A DNA stretch of 12,187 nucleotides from an uncultured Faecalibacterium sp. GTDB lineage: Bacteria > Bacillota > Clostridia > Oscillospirales > Ruminococcaceae. Positions 1 through 6,686 of the stretch are shown piece by piece (position 1 is the first letter of the stretch; the number at the start of each line of letters is the position of its first letter). The DNA lies in NCBI GenBank assembly GCA_900765705.1, contig CAAFSR010000301.1, positions 1-12,187 on the forward strand, written 5' to 3'. Made by a program: the position numbers and the translations under genes. The notes below the pieces were generated by a model that was given only the letters and a program-made list of their open reading frames with translations, did not search any database and had not been told where the DNA came from.

Positions 1-155
1 CCTGCGGTCTGCCCGGCTACGAAGCCGCTGCCTGCGCGGTATATCTGCACGGTGCCGCCGCCGACCGTGCCGCTGCAAAGCGCGGCGAGTACGGGATGCT
101 GCCCCATAATATCCTGCCAGAGCTGGGCGCACTGTTTGCGGAAAATCAAAGATAA
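1..155 (+). CDS. nnrD: NAD(P)H-hydrate dehydratase, C-terminal end (partial)
   Basis: The frame is open from the window edge to TAA at 153-155 and gives about 50 residues. Visible motifs are GYEAAACAVYLHG, then AADRAA and EYGMLPHNILPELGALF. This is the usual C-terminus of the ADP/ATP-dependent NAD(P)H-hydrate dehydratase, where a YEAA..AVYLHG helix is followed by a G.L..DIL.ELP-like tail. The enzyme repairs hydrated NAD(P)H in the cytoplasm. In many bacteria it is fused behind an NnrE epimerase domain, but the N-terminal part lies outside the window, so the fusion state cannot be told. The gene ends 3 nt before a strong terminator. Confidence 0.82.
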   Translation, partial: CGLPGYEAAACAVYLHGAAADRAAAKRGEYGMLPHNILPELGALFAENQR

Positions 156-158
156 ACC

Positions 159-200
159 AAAAGAGGCAGTTGCACAAAATGCTGTGCAGCTGCCTCTTTT
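159..200. terminator. Bidirectional intrinsic terminator
   Basis: Arms 159-176 and 183-200 form an 18-bp stem (one G/T-type mismatch) around a 6-nt loop. The arms begin with AAAA and end with TTTT, so both strands show a stem followed by a U tract. It ends the plus-strand nnrD transcript and the convergent minus-strand polA-tsaD-nitroreductase transcript. Confidence 0.85.
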
Positions 201-232
201 TTCACGATAGGGGTCTTGGCGGGAAACGACAT

Positions 233-967
233 TTACCGGAACTGCTTCAGATATTCCTCCACAGAACGGGTCATCTCTTTGGAAAAATCGGAGTTATATT
301 TGCGGTTGCAAAAGGCAGTGCACCACTGGTCGAAGGGGGCGTTGCCGGCCTTGTAGCCAAAGGTGTCCCGCAGTTCCGCGCCGTCCATGGTGCGGTAGCC
401 GTTTTCGTGCACGATGTGCTCCATGGCGCAGCGCTGGGGCTTTGTCCGCTCCTTCTGCTGCCGGGTGGGCCAGCCGAACACCAGCATCACCGCCGGGAAC
501 ACATAGTCCGGCAGATGCAGCAGGCTGCGCTGGGTGGCGCAGTTTTCCATAATATCCCCGATGTAGCACGAACCAATGCCAAAGCTCTCGGCGGCTACCA
601 CGGCGTTCTGGGCGGCAATGGCGGCATCGGTGACCGCCAGCATCAGATCGCCCACACCCGGGGTGCGGGGCGTGCAGCCGGTTTCCAAGTAGGCATCGTA
701 CCACTTTTTGCAGTCGGCGCAGAACACCAGCACCAGCGGTGCCTTGGCAATAAAGGGCTGGTGGTCGCAGCTTTCGGCCAGTGCTTCCTTCAGCGCCGGG
801 TCGGTGATATCCAGAATAGTGTACAGCTGCTGACAGCCTGCAGAGGGAGCCTGTGCAGCGGCCTCTAAAATAGCCTGCTTCATTTCGGCAGGGATGGGCT
901 TTTCTTCATATACCCGCACCGACTTGCGGTCGAACAGGCTTTGCAGGATGGGGTTGCGCTCGGTCAT
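233..967 (-). CDS. Nitroreductase-family NAD(P)H-flavin oxidoreductase
   Basis: This 244-residue protein has the FMN-dependent nitroreductase fold of the NfsA/FRP type. Residues 14-18 (RKSVR) are the N-terminal FMN phosphate-binding Arg/Ser motif, 40-47 (APSAGCQQ) the next flavin-contact segment, 129-139 (FGIGSCYIGDI) the conserved glycine-rich stretch, and FGWP at 164-167 the end of the core. The C-terminal extension to 244 matches the NfsA/FRP class, which is longer than NfsB enzymes. The family reduces nitroaromatics, quinones or flavins with NAD(P)H; the natural substrate here is unknown. A GGAGG site lies about 7 nt before ATG. It is the last gene of the polA-tsaD transcript, 22 nt after tsaD, and is followed by the terminator at 159-200. 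Confidence 0.85.
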   Translation of the reverse strand: MTERNPILQSLFDRKSVRVYEEKPIPAEMKQAILEAAAQAPSAGCQQLYTILDITDPALKEALAESCDHQPFIAKAPLVLVFCADCKKWYDAYLETGCTPRTPGVGDLMLAVTDAAIAAQNAVVAAESFGIGSCYIGDIMENCATQRSLLHLPDYVFPAVMLVFGWPTRQQKERTKPQRCAMEHIVHENGYRTMDGAELRDTFGYKAGNAPFDQWCTAFCNRKYNSDFSKEMTRSVEEYLKQFR

Positions 968-989
968 GGGAACACCTCCGGTATTGTGT

Positions 990-1997
990 TTATTCGTAGT
1001 CGATGGGCAGGGTGGGCAGGCCGTTCAGCTCCAGCCCGGCGGTGTGCCCGGCAATGTACTGGTAGTAGCCCTGTGCGGCGATCATCGCGCCGTTGTCGCC
1101 GCAGAACTTCAGCTCCGGCAGATAGACCTTTGCGCCCAGCTTCTGGGCACCGTCGTTCACCAGCTGGCGCAGACGGCCGTTGGCAGCCACGCCGCCGGCA
1201 AGACATACCTGCTTTGCCCCGGTATCGGCGGCAGCCAGCAGCAGCTTTTCGGCCAGAATGCCCGCAATGCGCTCCTGAAAGCTGGCGGCAAGGTCGGGCA
1301 CGTTCACTTCCTCACCCTTCATCTGCGCCTTGTTCACCTCGTTGAGCACGGCGGTCTTTAAGCCGGAAAAGCTCACGTTGTATTTGCCCTCCACATGGGG
1401 CACCGGCAGGCGGTAAGCCTTGGGGTCGCCGGTCTTGGCGGCAGCGGCAACGCTGGGGCCGCCGGGATAGGGCAGACCCAGCGTGCGGGCCACCTTGTCA
1501 AAAGCTTCGCCCGCAGCATCGTCCACCGTGTGGCCCAGAATATGGTAGTGGGTGTAGTCCTGCACCTCCACGATGTGGCTGTGCCCGCCGGAGGCCACCA
1601 GACACAAAAAGGGCGGTTTGAGCTCCGGGTGGGTCAGGTAGAGCGCAGCGATGTGTCCCCGCAGATGGTGCACCGGCACCAGCGGTTTGCCTGCCGAGTA
1701 GGCCAGACCCTTGGCAAAATTCACGCCCACCAGCACCGCGCCGATGAGCCCCGGCGCAAAGGTGACAGCCACGGCGTCCACGTCCTCCATGGTCTTGCCA
1801 GCGTCCAGCAGGGCTTTTTTGACCGTTGCACTGATAAATTCGCAGTGGCGGCGGCTGGCGATCTCCGGCACAACGCCGCCGTACAGCGCCTGCTCCTTGA
1901 CGCTGGTGGAAATGACGTTGCTCAGCAGCTTTCGTCCGTCCTCCACCAGTGCGGCGGCAGTCTCATCACAGGTAGACTCGATTCCGAGAATGATCAT
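990..1997 (-). CDS. tsaD: tRNA N6-adenosine threonylcarbamoyltransferase TsaD
   Basis: TsaD (YgjD/Gcp) transfers the threonylcarbamoyl group to A37 of ANN-decoding tRNAs, acting with TsaB and TsaE in the cytoplasm. The 335-residue product opens with MIILGIESTCDETAAA, the family N-terminus with its ASKHA phosphate loop. Metal ligands are visible as H111 and H115 in HHLRGH and as D301 in FCGDNGAMIA. SGGHS lies at 136-140 and AGGVAANGRLR at 267-277. An ATG 39 nt upstream at 2036 is in frame but lies inside polA and lacks family homology, so ATG 1997 is chosen; its ribosome site (GGAGG) is inside the end of polA. The gene starts 1 nt after the polA stop, indicating translational coupling. Length is normal for the family. 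Confidence 0.96.
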   Translation of the reverse strand: MIILGIESTCDETAAALVEDGRKLLSNVISTSVKEQALYGGVVPEIASRRHCEFISATVKKALLDAGKTMEDVDAVAVTFAPGLIGAVLVGVNFAKGLAYSAGKPLVPVHHLRGHIAALYLTHPELKPPFLCLVASGGHSHIVEVQDYTHYHILGHTVDDAAGEAFDKVARTLGLPYPGGPSVAAAAKTGDPKAYRLPVPHVEGKYNVSFSGLKTAVLNEVNKAQMKGEEVNVPDLAASFQERIAGILAEKLLLAAADTGAKQVCLAGGVAANGRLRQLVNDGAQKLGAKVYLPELKFCGDNGAMIAAQGYYQYIAGHTAGLELNGLPTLPIDYE

Positions 1998-1998
1998 T

Positions 1999-4572
1999 TT
2001 AGTGTGCCTCCAGCCAGTTTTTGCCTGCGTGCACATCGGTGCTCAGGGGCACCGCGTACTGCACGCAGCCTTCCATTTCCTCCCGCAGGATGCGGGCGGC
2101 CTGCTCGGCCTCCGCCTCCGGGGCCTCCACGATCAGTTCATCATGGACGGTCAAAATCAGGCGGCTGTCCATTTTTTCGTCCCGCAGGCGTTTCCACACC
2201 CGCACCATGGCCAGCTTGATCACGTCCGCAGCGGTGCCCTGAATAGGGGTGTTGCGTGCCATGCGCTCGCCGCTGGCGCGCACGTTGAAGTTGGTGCTGG
2301 CCAGCTCCGGCAGGGTGCGGCGGCGTCCGAACAAGGTGGACACATAGCCGTTTGCCTTGGCGTCCGCAATGGTCTTGTCCATATAGCCGCTCACACTGGG
2401 AAAAGCCGCCAGATAGTTCTTGAGAAAGGCATCTGCCTCCTTCACGGTCACGCCGATATCCTTGGAAAGGCTGTACGCGCCCTTGCCGTACATGATGCCA
2501 AAGTTGATGGCCTTGGCAGAGGAGCGCAGCCGGGGAGTGACTTCGCTCTGCGGGATACCGTAGATCTTGGCGGCGGTGCTGCGGTGGATGTCCTCACCGT
2601 TCAAAAAGGCCTGCTGCATGTGCTCGTCCCCGGTGATGTGCGCCAGAATGCGCAGTTCGATCTGGCTGTAATCCGCGTCCACCAGCACACAGCCCGGCTT
2701 TGCAATAAAATAGGCGCGCAGCTGGCTGCCCAGCTCGGTGCGGATGGGGATATTTTGCAGATTGGGGTTATCGGAAGAGAGCCGTCCGGTACGGGCCTCG
2801 GTCTGGTTGAAGGTGGAGTGGATGCGTCCGTCCTCGCCAATGACCTTGAGCAGGCCTTCCACATAGGTGGAGTTCAGCTTCTGGTAGGCGCGGTACTGCA
2901 AAACGTCCTCTACCAGCGGGTACTCGCGCAGGCTTTCCAGCGTTTCGGCATCGGTAGACCAGCCGCGCTGGGTCTTTTTGCCGTGGGGCAGACCCATGGT
3001 GTCGAACAGCATCTCACCCAGCTGCTTGGGGCTGTTGGGGTTAAAGGTGGCGCTGCCAGTCTCCATGTGGATGCGGGTCAGCACCTGCTCCAGCTCCTCC
3101 CGCAGCTTTACGCCGAACTGCTCGATGCCGTCCTTATCTACCAGCACGCCGGTGCGGGTCATATCCGCCAGCACCTGTGCCAGCGGGAACTCGATCTCGT
3201 TATACAGCGCATCCTCGCCGCAGGCGGTGATCTCGGCCTTCATCCGGGCAAACAGGTCGGCCAGCCGCCCGGCATCCGGGTAGTCGGTGCAGGTAAAGGC
3301 GGCGGCCGCCTTGTAGGCGGGCACCAGCTCGCTGATCTGGTATTTGGAGGCAGAAGCGTCCAGCAGATAGGCGGCAAGCTTGCCGTCCCATACGATGCTG
3401 CTGCCCCAGCCGCCGGCAGCCATGGCTTTGGCGTACAGAGGCGCAGAGTTGAACACATCCAGCGTTACATCGGCGTTGTCCAGCAGCCGCAGCAGATCGG
3501 CGTCCTCCAGCGGGTAGACGGTGGTATCCTGCACGGCGTACCAGCTTTCCGGCTGCAGTACCACGTTGCGGGTGCCCTGCTTGCCGGTAACGGCGGGGCG
3601 GGCAGCCACCAGATAGTGCCCGGCGGGGGTCAGGGGCAGGGGAGCAAGCTCCGCCTCCGGCAGCTCCACAGCCTGTTCCTCGGCGGCGTCTTCCGGCGCT
3701 ACGCCGTCCAGCCCGAACCGGGGGATCAGGGAGTGGATCTCTAATTCCTGCAAAAGCCGCACAGCGGCGGGCTTGTTGCCTTCACCTACGGTATAGGAAC
3801 CCTCGGCAGTGTCGATGGGGGCATCGGTGCGGATGGTGCCCAGTGTATGGCTCAATTCAGCCATGGCCTTATCTTCCAACAAGTGCTCCCGCTGCTTGGG
3901 CTTGATGCGCTTGTCATCGATATTCTCGTACACGCCCTCCAGCGAACCGAAAGCCTGCACCAGCGAAAGGGCGGTCTTTTCGCCAATGCCCTTCACGCCC
4001 GGGATGTTGTCCGAGGTGTCGCCCATCAGGCTCTTTACCTCGATGAGCTGCTTGGGTGCAAGGCCATATTTTTCCTGAATGGCATCCTCGTCCATCACTA
4101 CGGTCTTGCTGCGGCCCATTACGGTGGCGGCCAGCAGCACGGTGGTGCTCTCGCTCACCAGCTGCAGGCTGTCGCGGTCTCCGGTGGCAAGGAAGCAGTC
4201 GTCCTTGCGGGCGGCGCAGGCAGCGGCCAGTGTGCCCAGAATATCGTCCGCTTCCCAGCCCTCGGCGGTAACGGTGCGGTAGCCAAGGTCTGCCAGCAGC
4301 TGCTTGAGCACCGGCATCTGCTGTGCCAGCTCCTCAGGCATACCGTGGCGGGTGGCCTTGTAGCCATCGTACATTTTATGCCGGAAGGTAGGGGCCTTCA
4401 GGTCAAAGGCCACAGCCACCTCGTCCGGCTGGCACTCCTTGAGCAGGGAGAGCAGAATGTTCAAAAAGCCATAGATAGCGTTGGTGTAACGTCCGTCCTT
4501 GGTGGTCAGCAGCTTGATGCCGTAAAAAGCGCGGTTGGCAATGCTGTTGCCGTCAATGACCAGTAAACGCAT
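1999..4572 (-). CDS. polA: DNA polymerase I
   Basis: Family A polymerase of 857 residues for Okazaki-fragment processing and repair synthesis. Residues 1-290 are the 5'-3' exonuclease domain (LVIDGNS at 4-10, GDRDSLQLV near 131-139, DTSDNIPGVKGIGEKTA from 185). Residues about 305-475 are the 3'-5' exonuclease fold, but no DxE metal motif is visible, so proofreading is probably lost, as in Bacillus Pol I. Residues about 480-857 are the polymerase: motif A VDADYSQIEL with catalytic D634; motif B with R683, K687 and F691; motif C TVHDELIVE with D811 and E812. The O-helix Phe (F691) matches E. coli F762. ATG 4572 is preferred over an in-frame ATG at 4650 because GGAGG lies 8-9 nt before it and the upstream extension runs across the promoter. 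tsaD follows 1 nt later. Confidence 0.97.
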   Translation of the reverse strand: MRLLVIDGNSIANRAFYGIKLLTTKDGRYTNAIYGFLNILLSLLKECQPDEVAVAFDLKAPTFRHKMYDGYKATRHGMPEELAQQMPVLKQLLADLGYRTVTAEGWEADDILGTLAAACAARKDDCFLATGDRDSLQLVSESTTVLLAATVMGRSKTVVMDEDAIQEKYGLAPKQLIEVKSLMGDTSDNIPGVKGIGEKTALSLVQAFGSLEGVYENIDDKRIKPKQREHLLEDKAMAELSHTLGTIRTDAPIDTAEGSYTVGEGNKPAAVRLLQELEIHSLIPRFGLDGVAPEDAAEEQAVELPEAELAPLPLTPAGHYLVAARPAVTGKQGTRNVVLQPESWYAVQDTTVYPLEDADLLRLLDNADVTLDVFNSAPLYAKAMAAGGWGSSIVWDGKLAAYLLDASASKYQISELVPAYKAAAAFTCTDYPDAGRLADLFARMKAEITACGEDALYNEIEFPLAQVLADMTRTGVLVDKDGIEQFGVKLREELEQVLTRIHMETGSATFNPNSPKQLGEMLFDTMGLPHGKKTQRGWSTDAETLESLREYPLVEDVLQYRAYQKLNSTYVEGLLKVIGEDGRIHSTFNQTEARTGRLSSDNPNLQNIPIRTELGSQLRAYFIAKPGCVLVDADYSQIELRILAHITGDEHMQQAFLNGEDIHRSTAAKIYGIPQSEVTPRLRSSAKAINFGIMYGKGAYSLSKDIGVTVKEADAFLKNYLAAFPSVSGYMDKTIADAKANGYVSTLFGRRRTLPELASTNFNVRASGERMARNTPIQGTAADVIKLAMVRVWKRLRDEKMDSRLILTVHDELIVEAPEAEAEQAARILREEMEGCVQYAVPLSTDVHAGKNWLEAH

Positions 4573-4608
4573 AATGCAGTTCCTCCATTGCGTAATTTCA
4601 CACCTTAT

Positions 4609-4617
4609 AGTATAGCA
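4609..4617 (-). promoter_or_regulatory. polA operon promoter, extended -10
   Basis: On the minus strand TG-C-TATACT forms an extended -10 element (-10 hexamer at 4609-4614, TG at 4616-4617). No good -35 lies 17 bp upstream, which is typical of TGn promoters. Transcription would start near 4602, giving a leader of about 30 nt before the polA start codon. Confidence 0.55.
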
Positions 4618-4669
4618 CAAAACCGTACCGCGCGGGAGCTTTTTACGCAAAAAAGAAAGCGCGCTGTTT

Positions 4670-4701
4670 TTATTATATTTTCATGCATGAAAATATAATA
4701 A
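4670..4701. repeat. Perfect 32-bp AT-rich palindrome
   Basis: A 16-nt arm (4670-4685) is followed with no spacer by its exact reverse complement (4686-4701). The centre is CATGCATG and the outer arms are made only of A and T. It lies about 55 bp upstream of the polA -10, beyond the polA leader, in a gap with no gene. It has no GC clamp or one-sided U tract, so it is not a standard terminator. It could be a protein-binding operator, a cruciform site or the remnant of an element. Confidence 0.6.
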
Positions 4702-4757
4702 TATTTCCGCTGTTTATGCCCGGAGCAGCGCGGAGGGCATTTCAAACCGTCTCATCG

Positions 4758-4793
4758 CAAAAAAGGCTGCCGCACAAGCTGTGCAGCAGCCTT
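4758..4793 (-). terminator. Intrinsic terminator of the ferredoxin gene
   Basis: Arms 4763-4775 and 4781-4793 form a 13-bp stem with one mismatch and a 5-nt loop. Read on the minus strand it is followed by a run of T (4758-4764 on the plus strand). It starts 14 nt after the ferredoxin stop. Confidence 0.85.
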
Positions 4794-4806
4794 ACCGAGG
4801 CCGGGC

Positions 4807-4995
4807 TTATTCCTCGATGCGGATGGCGCTTACCGGGCAGCTCTGGGCTGCGGTAACGGCCTGCGGAACCTCCTCCGGCGGGATAGGGCCGGGTTCGGCT
4901 ACGGCCAGAACCCCCTCCATGCGGAACACTGCGGGGCACAGCCCAGCGCACTGGGTACAGCCGATGCACAGCTCAGGGTCTACGAATGCGTTCAT
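4807..4995 (-). CDS. Ferredoxin, single [4Fe-4S] cluster
   Basis: A 62-residue soluble electron carrier. C10, C13 and C16 in CIGCTQCAGLCP plus C53 in SCPVSAI give the CxxCxxC...CP ligand set of monocluster ferredoxins such as that of Thermotoga maritima. C20 is also present, but the second cysteine that forms a disulfide with it in the Thermotoga protein is absent. The protein is acidic, as expected. The frame stays open far upstream, but ATG 4995 is chosen because AAAGGAGG lies just before it, the protein is then of normal length, and the extension would overlap two genes on the other strand. It is monocistronic, divergent from the ArsC-like gene, with its own terminator. Its redox partner is not in the window. 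Confidence 0.93.
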   Translation of the reverse strand: MNAFVDPELCIGCTQCAGLCPAVFRMEGVLAVAEPGPIPPEEVPQAVTAAQSCPVSAIRIEE

Positions 4996-5066
4996 GCAAA
5001 CACCTCCTTTGCGGAAAGCATGGCCCGTTTTGCTGCAAATTATGCCTATGCAAGCGGTTTGCGGTG

Positions 5067-5075
5067 TGGTACAAT
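5067..5075 (+). promoter_or_regulatory. Extended -10 promoter for the ArsC-like gene
   Basis: TG-G-TACAAT (TG at 5067-5068, hexamer 5070-5075) lies 31 nt before the start codon. No convincing -35 is seen. The start point would be near 5082. The GTGGTA context is repeated at the next plus-strand promoter (5505-5510). Confidence 0.5.
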
Positions 5076-5106
5076 AATACCGCCGGGACCGGCAGGAGGA
5101 GATAAG

Positions 5107-5448
5107 ATGAATATCCAGATCTTTGGCACAAGCAAGTGCTTTGATACAAAAAAGGCGCAGCGCTATTTCAAGGAGCGCGGCATTAAATTCCAAATGATCG
5201 ACCTGAAGGAAAAGGGCATGAGCCGGGGCGAGTTTGATAACGTGGCGCGCGCCTTGGGCGGCTGGGAAAAGCTGGTGGACCCGTCGGCAAAGGACAAGCA
5301 GACCCTTGCTTTGCTGGACGCATTGGTGGACTGGCAGAAGGAGGACAAGTTGTTTGAAAACCAGCAGCTGTTTAAGACCCCCATCGTGCGCAACGGCCGC
5401 AAGGCTACCGTGGGCTACCAGCCCGATGTGTGGAAGGACTGGGAATAA
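5107..5448 (+). CDS. ArsC/Spx/YffB-family thioredoxin-fold protein
   Basis: The 113-residue product matches the arsenate-reductase-like family: a beta strand NIQIFG, then C11 in KCFDTKKAQRYF, an IDLKEKGMSRGEF segment, and TPIVRNGR (91-98) with the cis-proline P92 and R95 that close the thioredoxin fold. Only one cysteine is in the active-site segment (CFDT), so it lacks the CxxC switch of classical Spx; it is nearer YffB-like ArsC relatives. The family acts in thiol redox or glutathione/bacillithiol-type chemistry, and arsenate reduction should not be assumed: no ars genes are nearby. ATG 5107 has GGAGGA upstream; the frame is open back to 5020 but that stretch contains the promoter. After the stop, a 5-bp stem (5453-5457/5479-5483) with a T4 run may be a weak terminator. 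Confidence 0.85.
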   Translation: MNIQIFGTSKCFDTKKAQRYFKERGIKFQMIDLKEKGMSRGEFDNVARALGGWEKLVDPSAKDKQTLALLDALVDWQKEDKLFENQQLFKTPIVRNGRKATVGYQPDVWKDWE

Positions 5449-5485
5449 AAAGCCTGCTTTCACAAAAAAACCACCGGTGCAGGTT

Positions 5486-5514
5486 TTGCACTCTGCGGCC
5501 GGATGTGGTATACT
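5486..5514 (+). promoter_or_regulatory. Sigma-A promoter for the membrane-anchored protein
   Basis: TTGCAC (5486-5491), a 17-bp spacer and TATACT (5509-5514), with TG one base before the -10 (5506-5507), make a strong promoter. The start point would be near 5521, about 30 nt before the start codon. Confidence 0.75.
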
Positions 5515-5551
5515 GTTGGTTAAATAAAAAAACTTTGGGAGACTCAGACCA

Positions 5552-6454
5552 ATGAAACATACGATCACCCCGGAAGAACACGCCCGGATCAAGCGCCGCC
5601 GCTGGCGGCAGACCTTGGGTCTGCTGATCACGGTGCTGGTGCTCATCGGGTTTATTACGGTGCTGCGGGCCGGCGTGGGCCTTGTGGCAAACCTGTTTGA
5701 CGATACCGCCCAGAAGCTGGAATACGAAAAAAAGCTGGAAGGTCTGGTACTGTTCGACCCCATGCCTTTTGATGGCATTGAGAACATTGACGACCTGACC
5801 CTGCGTGAGGCCGCTGTGTGGGGCTGCGTGTACGGCATTCAGGAGGCGCAGGGCGGCTTTGAGAACTACAATACCGACCCTGAGACCGAGCAGCTGCTGC
5901 TGCCCTCGGTGGATGTGGACGCCTATCTGGCAAAGTTGCTGGGCCCCGGCTTCAAGCTGAACCACCACAGCTTTGACATGGAGGATATGACCGTCGAGTT
6001 TGACGAGACCACCCAGTGCTACAAGATCCCCATCACCGGTACGGTGGGTTACTACCGCGCCACCGTGGTCAAGCTGTTCAAGCGCAGCGGCAAGCTGCAC
6101 GTTACCGTGGGCTACATTCCCACCGCCAGCGCGGATGACAGCATCATCAACCCCTCTTCGGACACCCCCACCAAGTATATGGACTACCTGTTCGAGCGCC
6201 AGAGTGGCAGCTGGTATCTGACCGGCCTGACCGAGAGCGAGACCAAGCCCGAAAGCGCTGCAAGCTCTGCTGCCGCGCAGCCGGAACCCATGGCAGAAAG
6301 CGATGTACAGGACGCCATTCTGGCCGCTGCCGGAGACTCGGAAGCAGCTGCATCCAGCGCTGTTGTCGAGCCGGAGGCGCAGGCTGAAGCGGACGCAGAC
6401 AGTGCCGCAGCAGAAGCGCCTGCCGCTGACGATGCCGCAAGCACCGCAGCATAA
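5552..6454 (+). CDS. Membrane-anchored extracytoplasmic protein of unknown function
   Basis: I do not recognise a characterised family. The 300-residue product has a basic N-terminus (RIKRRRWRQ at 12-20), one hydrophobic helix at about 21-47, and no cleavage motif or lipobox, so it is probably a signal-anchor protein with its C-terminus outside. Residues 48-228 are a mixed alpha/beta region (LTLREAAVWGCVYGIQEAQGG at 83-103, then ITGTVGYYRATVVKLFKRSGKLHVTVGYIP at 161-190, and SGSWYLTGLTES at 218-229) that resembles small NTF2-like or lipoprotein-like sheets, by eye only. Residues 235-300 are low complexity, rich in Ala, Glu, Ser and Asp, likely a disordered tail. GGGAG lies 10 nt before ATG. 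It has its own promoter; no terminator follows until after the inverted-repeat element. Confidence 0.8.
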   Translation: MKHTITPEEHARIKRRRWRQTLGLLITVLVLIGFITVLRAGVGLVANLFDDTAQKLEYEKKLEGLVLFDPMPFDGIENIDDLTLREAAVWGCVYGIQEAQGGFENYNTDPETEQLLLPSVDVDAYLAKLLGPGFKLNHHSFDMEDMTVEFDETTQCYKIPITGTVGYYRATVVKLFKRSGKLHVTVGYIPTASADDSIINPSSDTPTKYMDYLFERQSGSWYLTGLTESETKPESAASSAAAQPEPMAESDVQDAILAAAGDSEAAASSAVVEPEAQAEADADSAAAEAPAADDAASTAA

Positions 6455-6457
6455 ACC

Positions 6458-6637
6458 TTAAGGCAACCCCGCACAATTCCCGCCTGACGGCTTAAGCACC
6501 GTTCCGGCGGCTGCGGCACGGCATCTGTGTCACCAAAATGCTCGATAATACACAAAGTATTATCTGCGCTTTTTGCTTAGCATCTGCCGCACCTCGCTCG
6601 CCGTATCGGCACTTAGAATTATGCGGTATTGCCTTAA
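6458..6637. mobile_element. MITE-like 180-bp element with 22-bp terminal inverted repeats
   Basis: The ends 6458-6479 and 6616-6637 are inverted copies matching at 19 of 22 bases, both starting TTAAGGCAA. The centre carries a perfect 8-bp hairpin (GATAATAC, loop ACAAA, GTATTATC, 6544-6564), and the arms between also share blocks such as TGCGGCA, so the whole unit could fold. No gene fits inside. TTAA at both outer ends could be a target duplication or part of the repeats. The features fit a non-autonomous transposon derivative (MITE) or another dispersed intergenic repeat; no transposase is present in the window, so the parent family is unknown. Confidence 0.65.
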
Positions 6638-6642
6638 ACGCA

Positions 6643-6679
6643 AACACCCGACTGTGTATCATCACAGCCGGGTGTTTTT
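6643..6679. terminator. Bidirectional terminator between convergent genes
   Basis: Arms 6643-6656 and 6663-6676 form a 14-bp stem with one mismatch and a 6-nt loop. The plus strand continues into T5 (6675-6679), and the minus strand into TTTGCGTTT. It lies 8 nt after the glycosyltransferase stop on the minus strand and 189 nt after the plus-strand gene, separated from the latter by the inverted-repeat element. Confidence 0.8.
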
Positions 6680-6686
6680 GCATACG

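Noticed and set aside
1711..3744. A 677-codon open frame on the plus strand opposite polA and tsaD
   Set aside because: It is antisense to two clear conserved genes; its protein has no recognisable domain and is composed as expected for the reverse frame of GC-rich codons.
4573..4650. Longer polA start at 4650
   Set aside because: It would place the promoter inside the coding region, and the extra 26 residues are not part of the Pol I N-terminus.
5107..5448. Arsenate resistance locus
   Set aside because: Only the ArsC-like fold is present; no ArsR, ArsB or Acr3 gene is near, and the family includes many proteins without arsenate activity.
5449..5487. Terminator after the ArsC-like gene
   Set aside because: Only a 5-bp GC stem with a 21-nt loop; too weak to list as a separate feature.
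4996..5838. Upstream extension of the ferredoxin frame to a 343-residue protein
   Set aside because: The extension is antisense to the ArsC-like and membrane-protein genes, and the internal ATG has an ideal ribosome site and gives a full-length ferredoxin.
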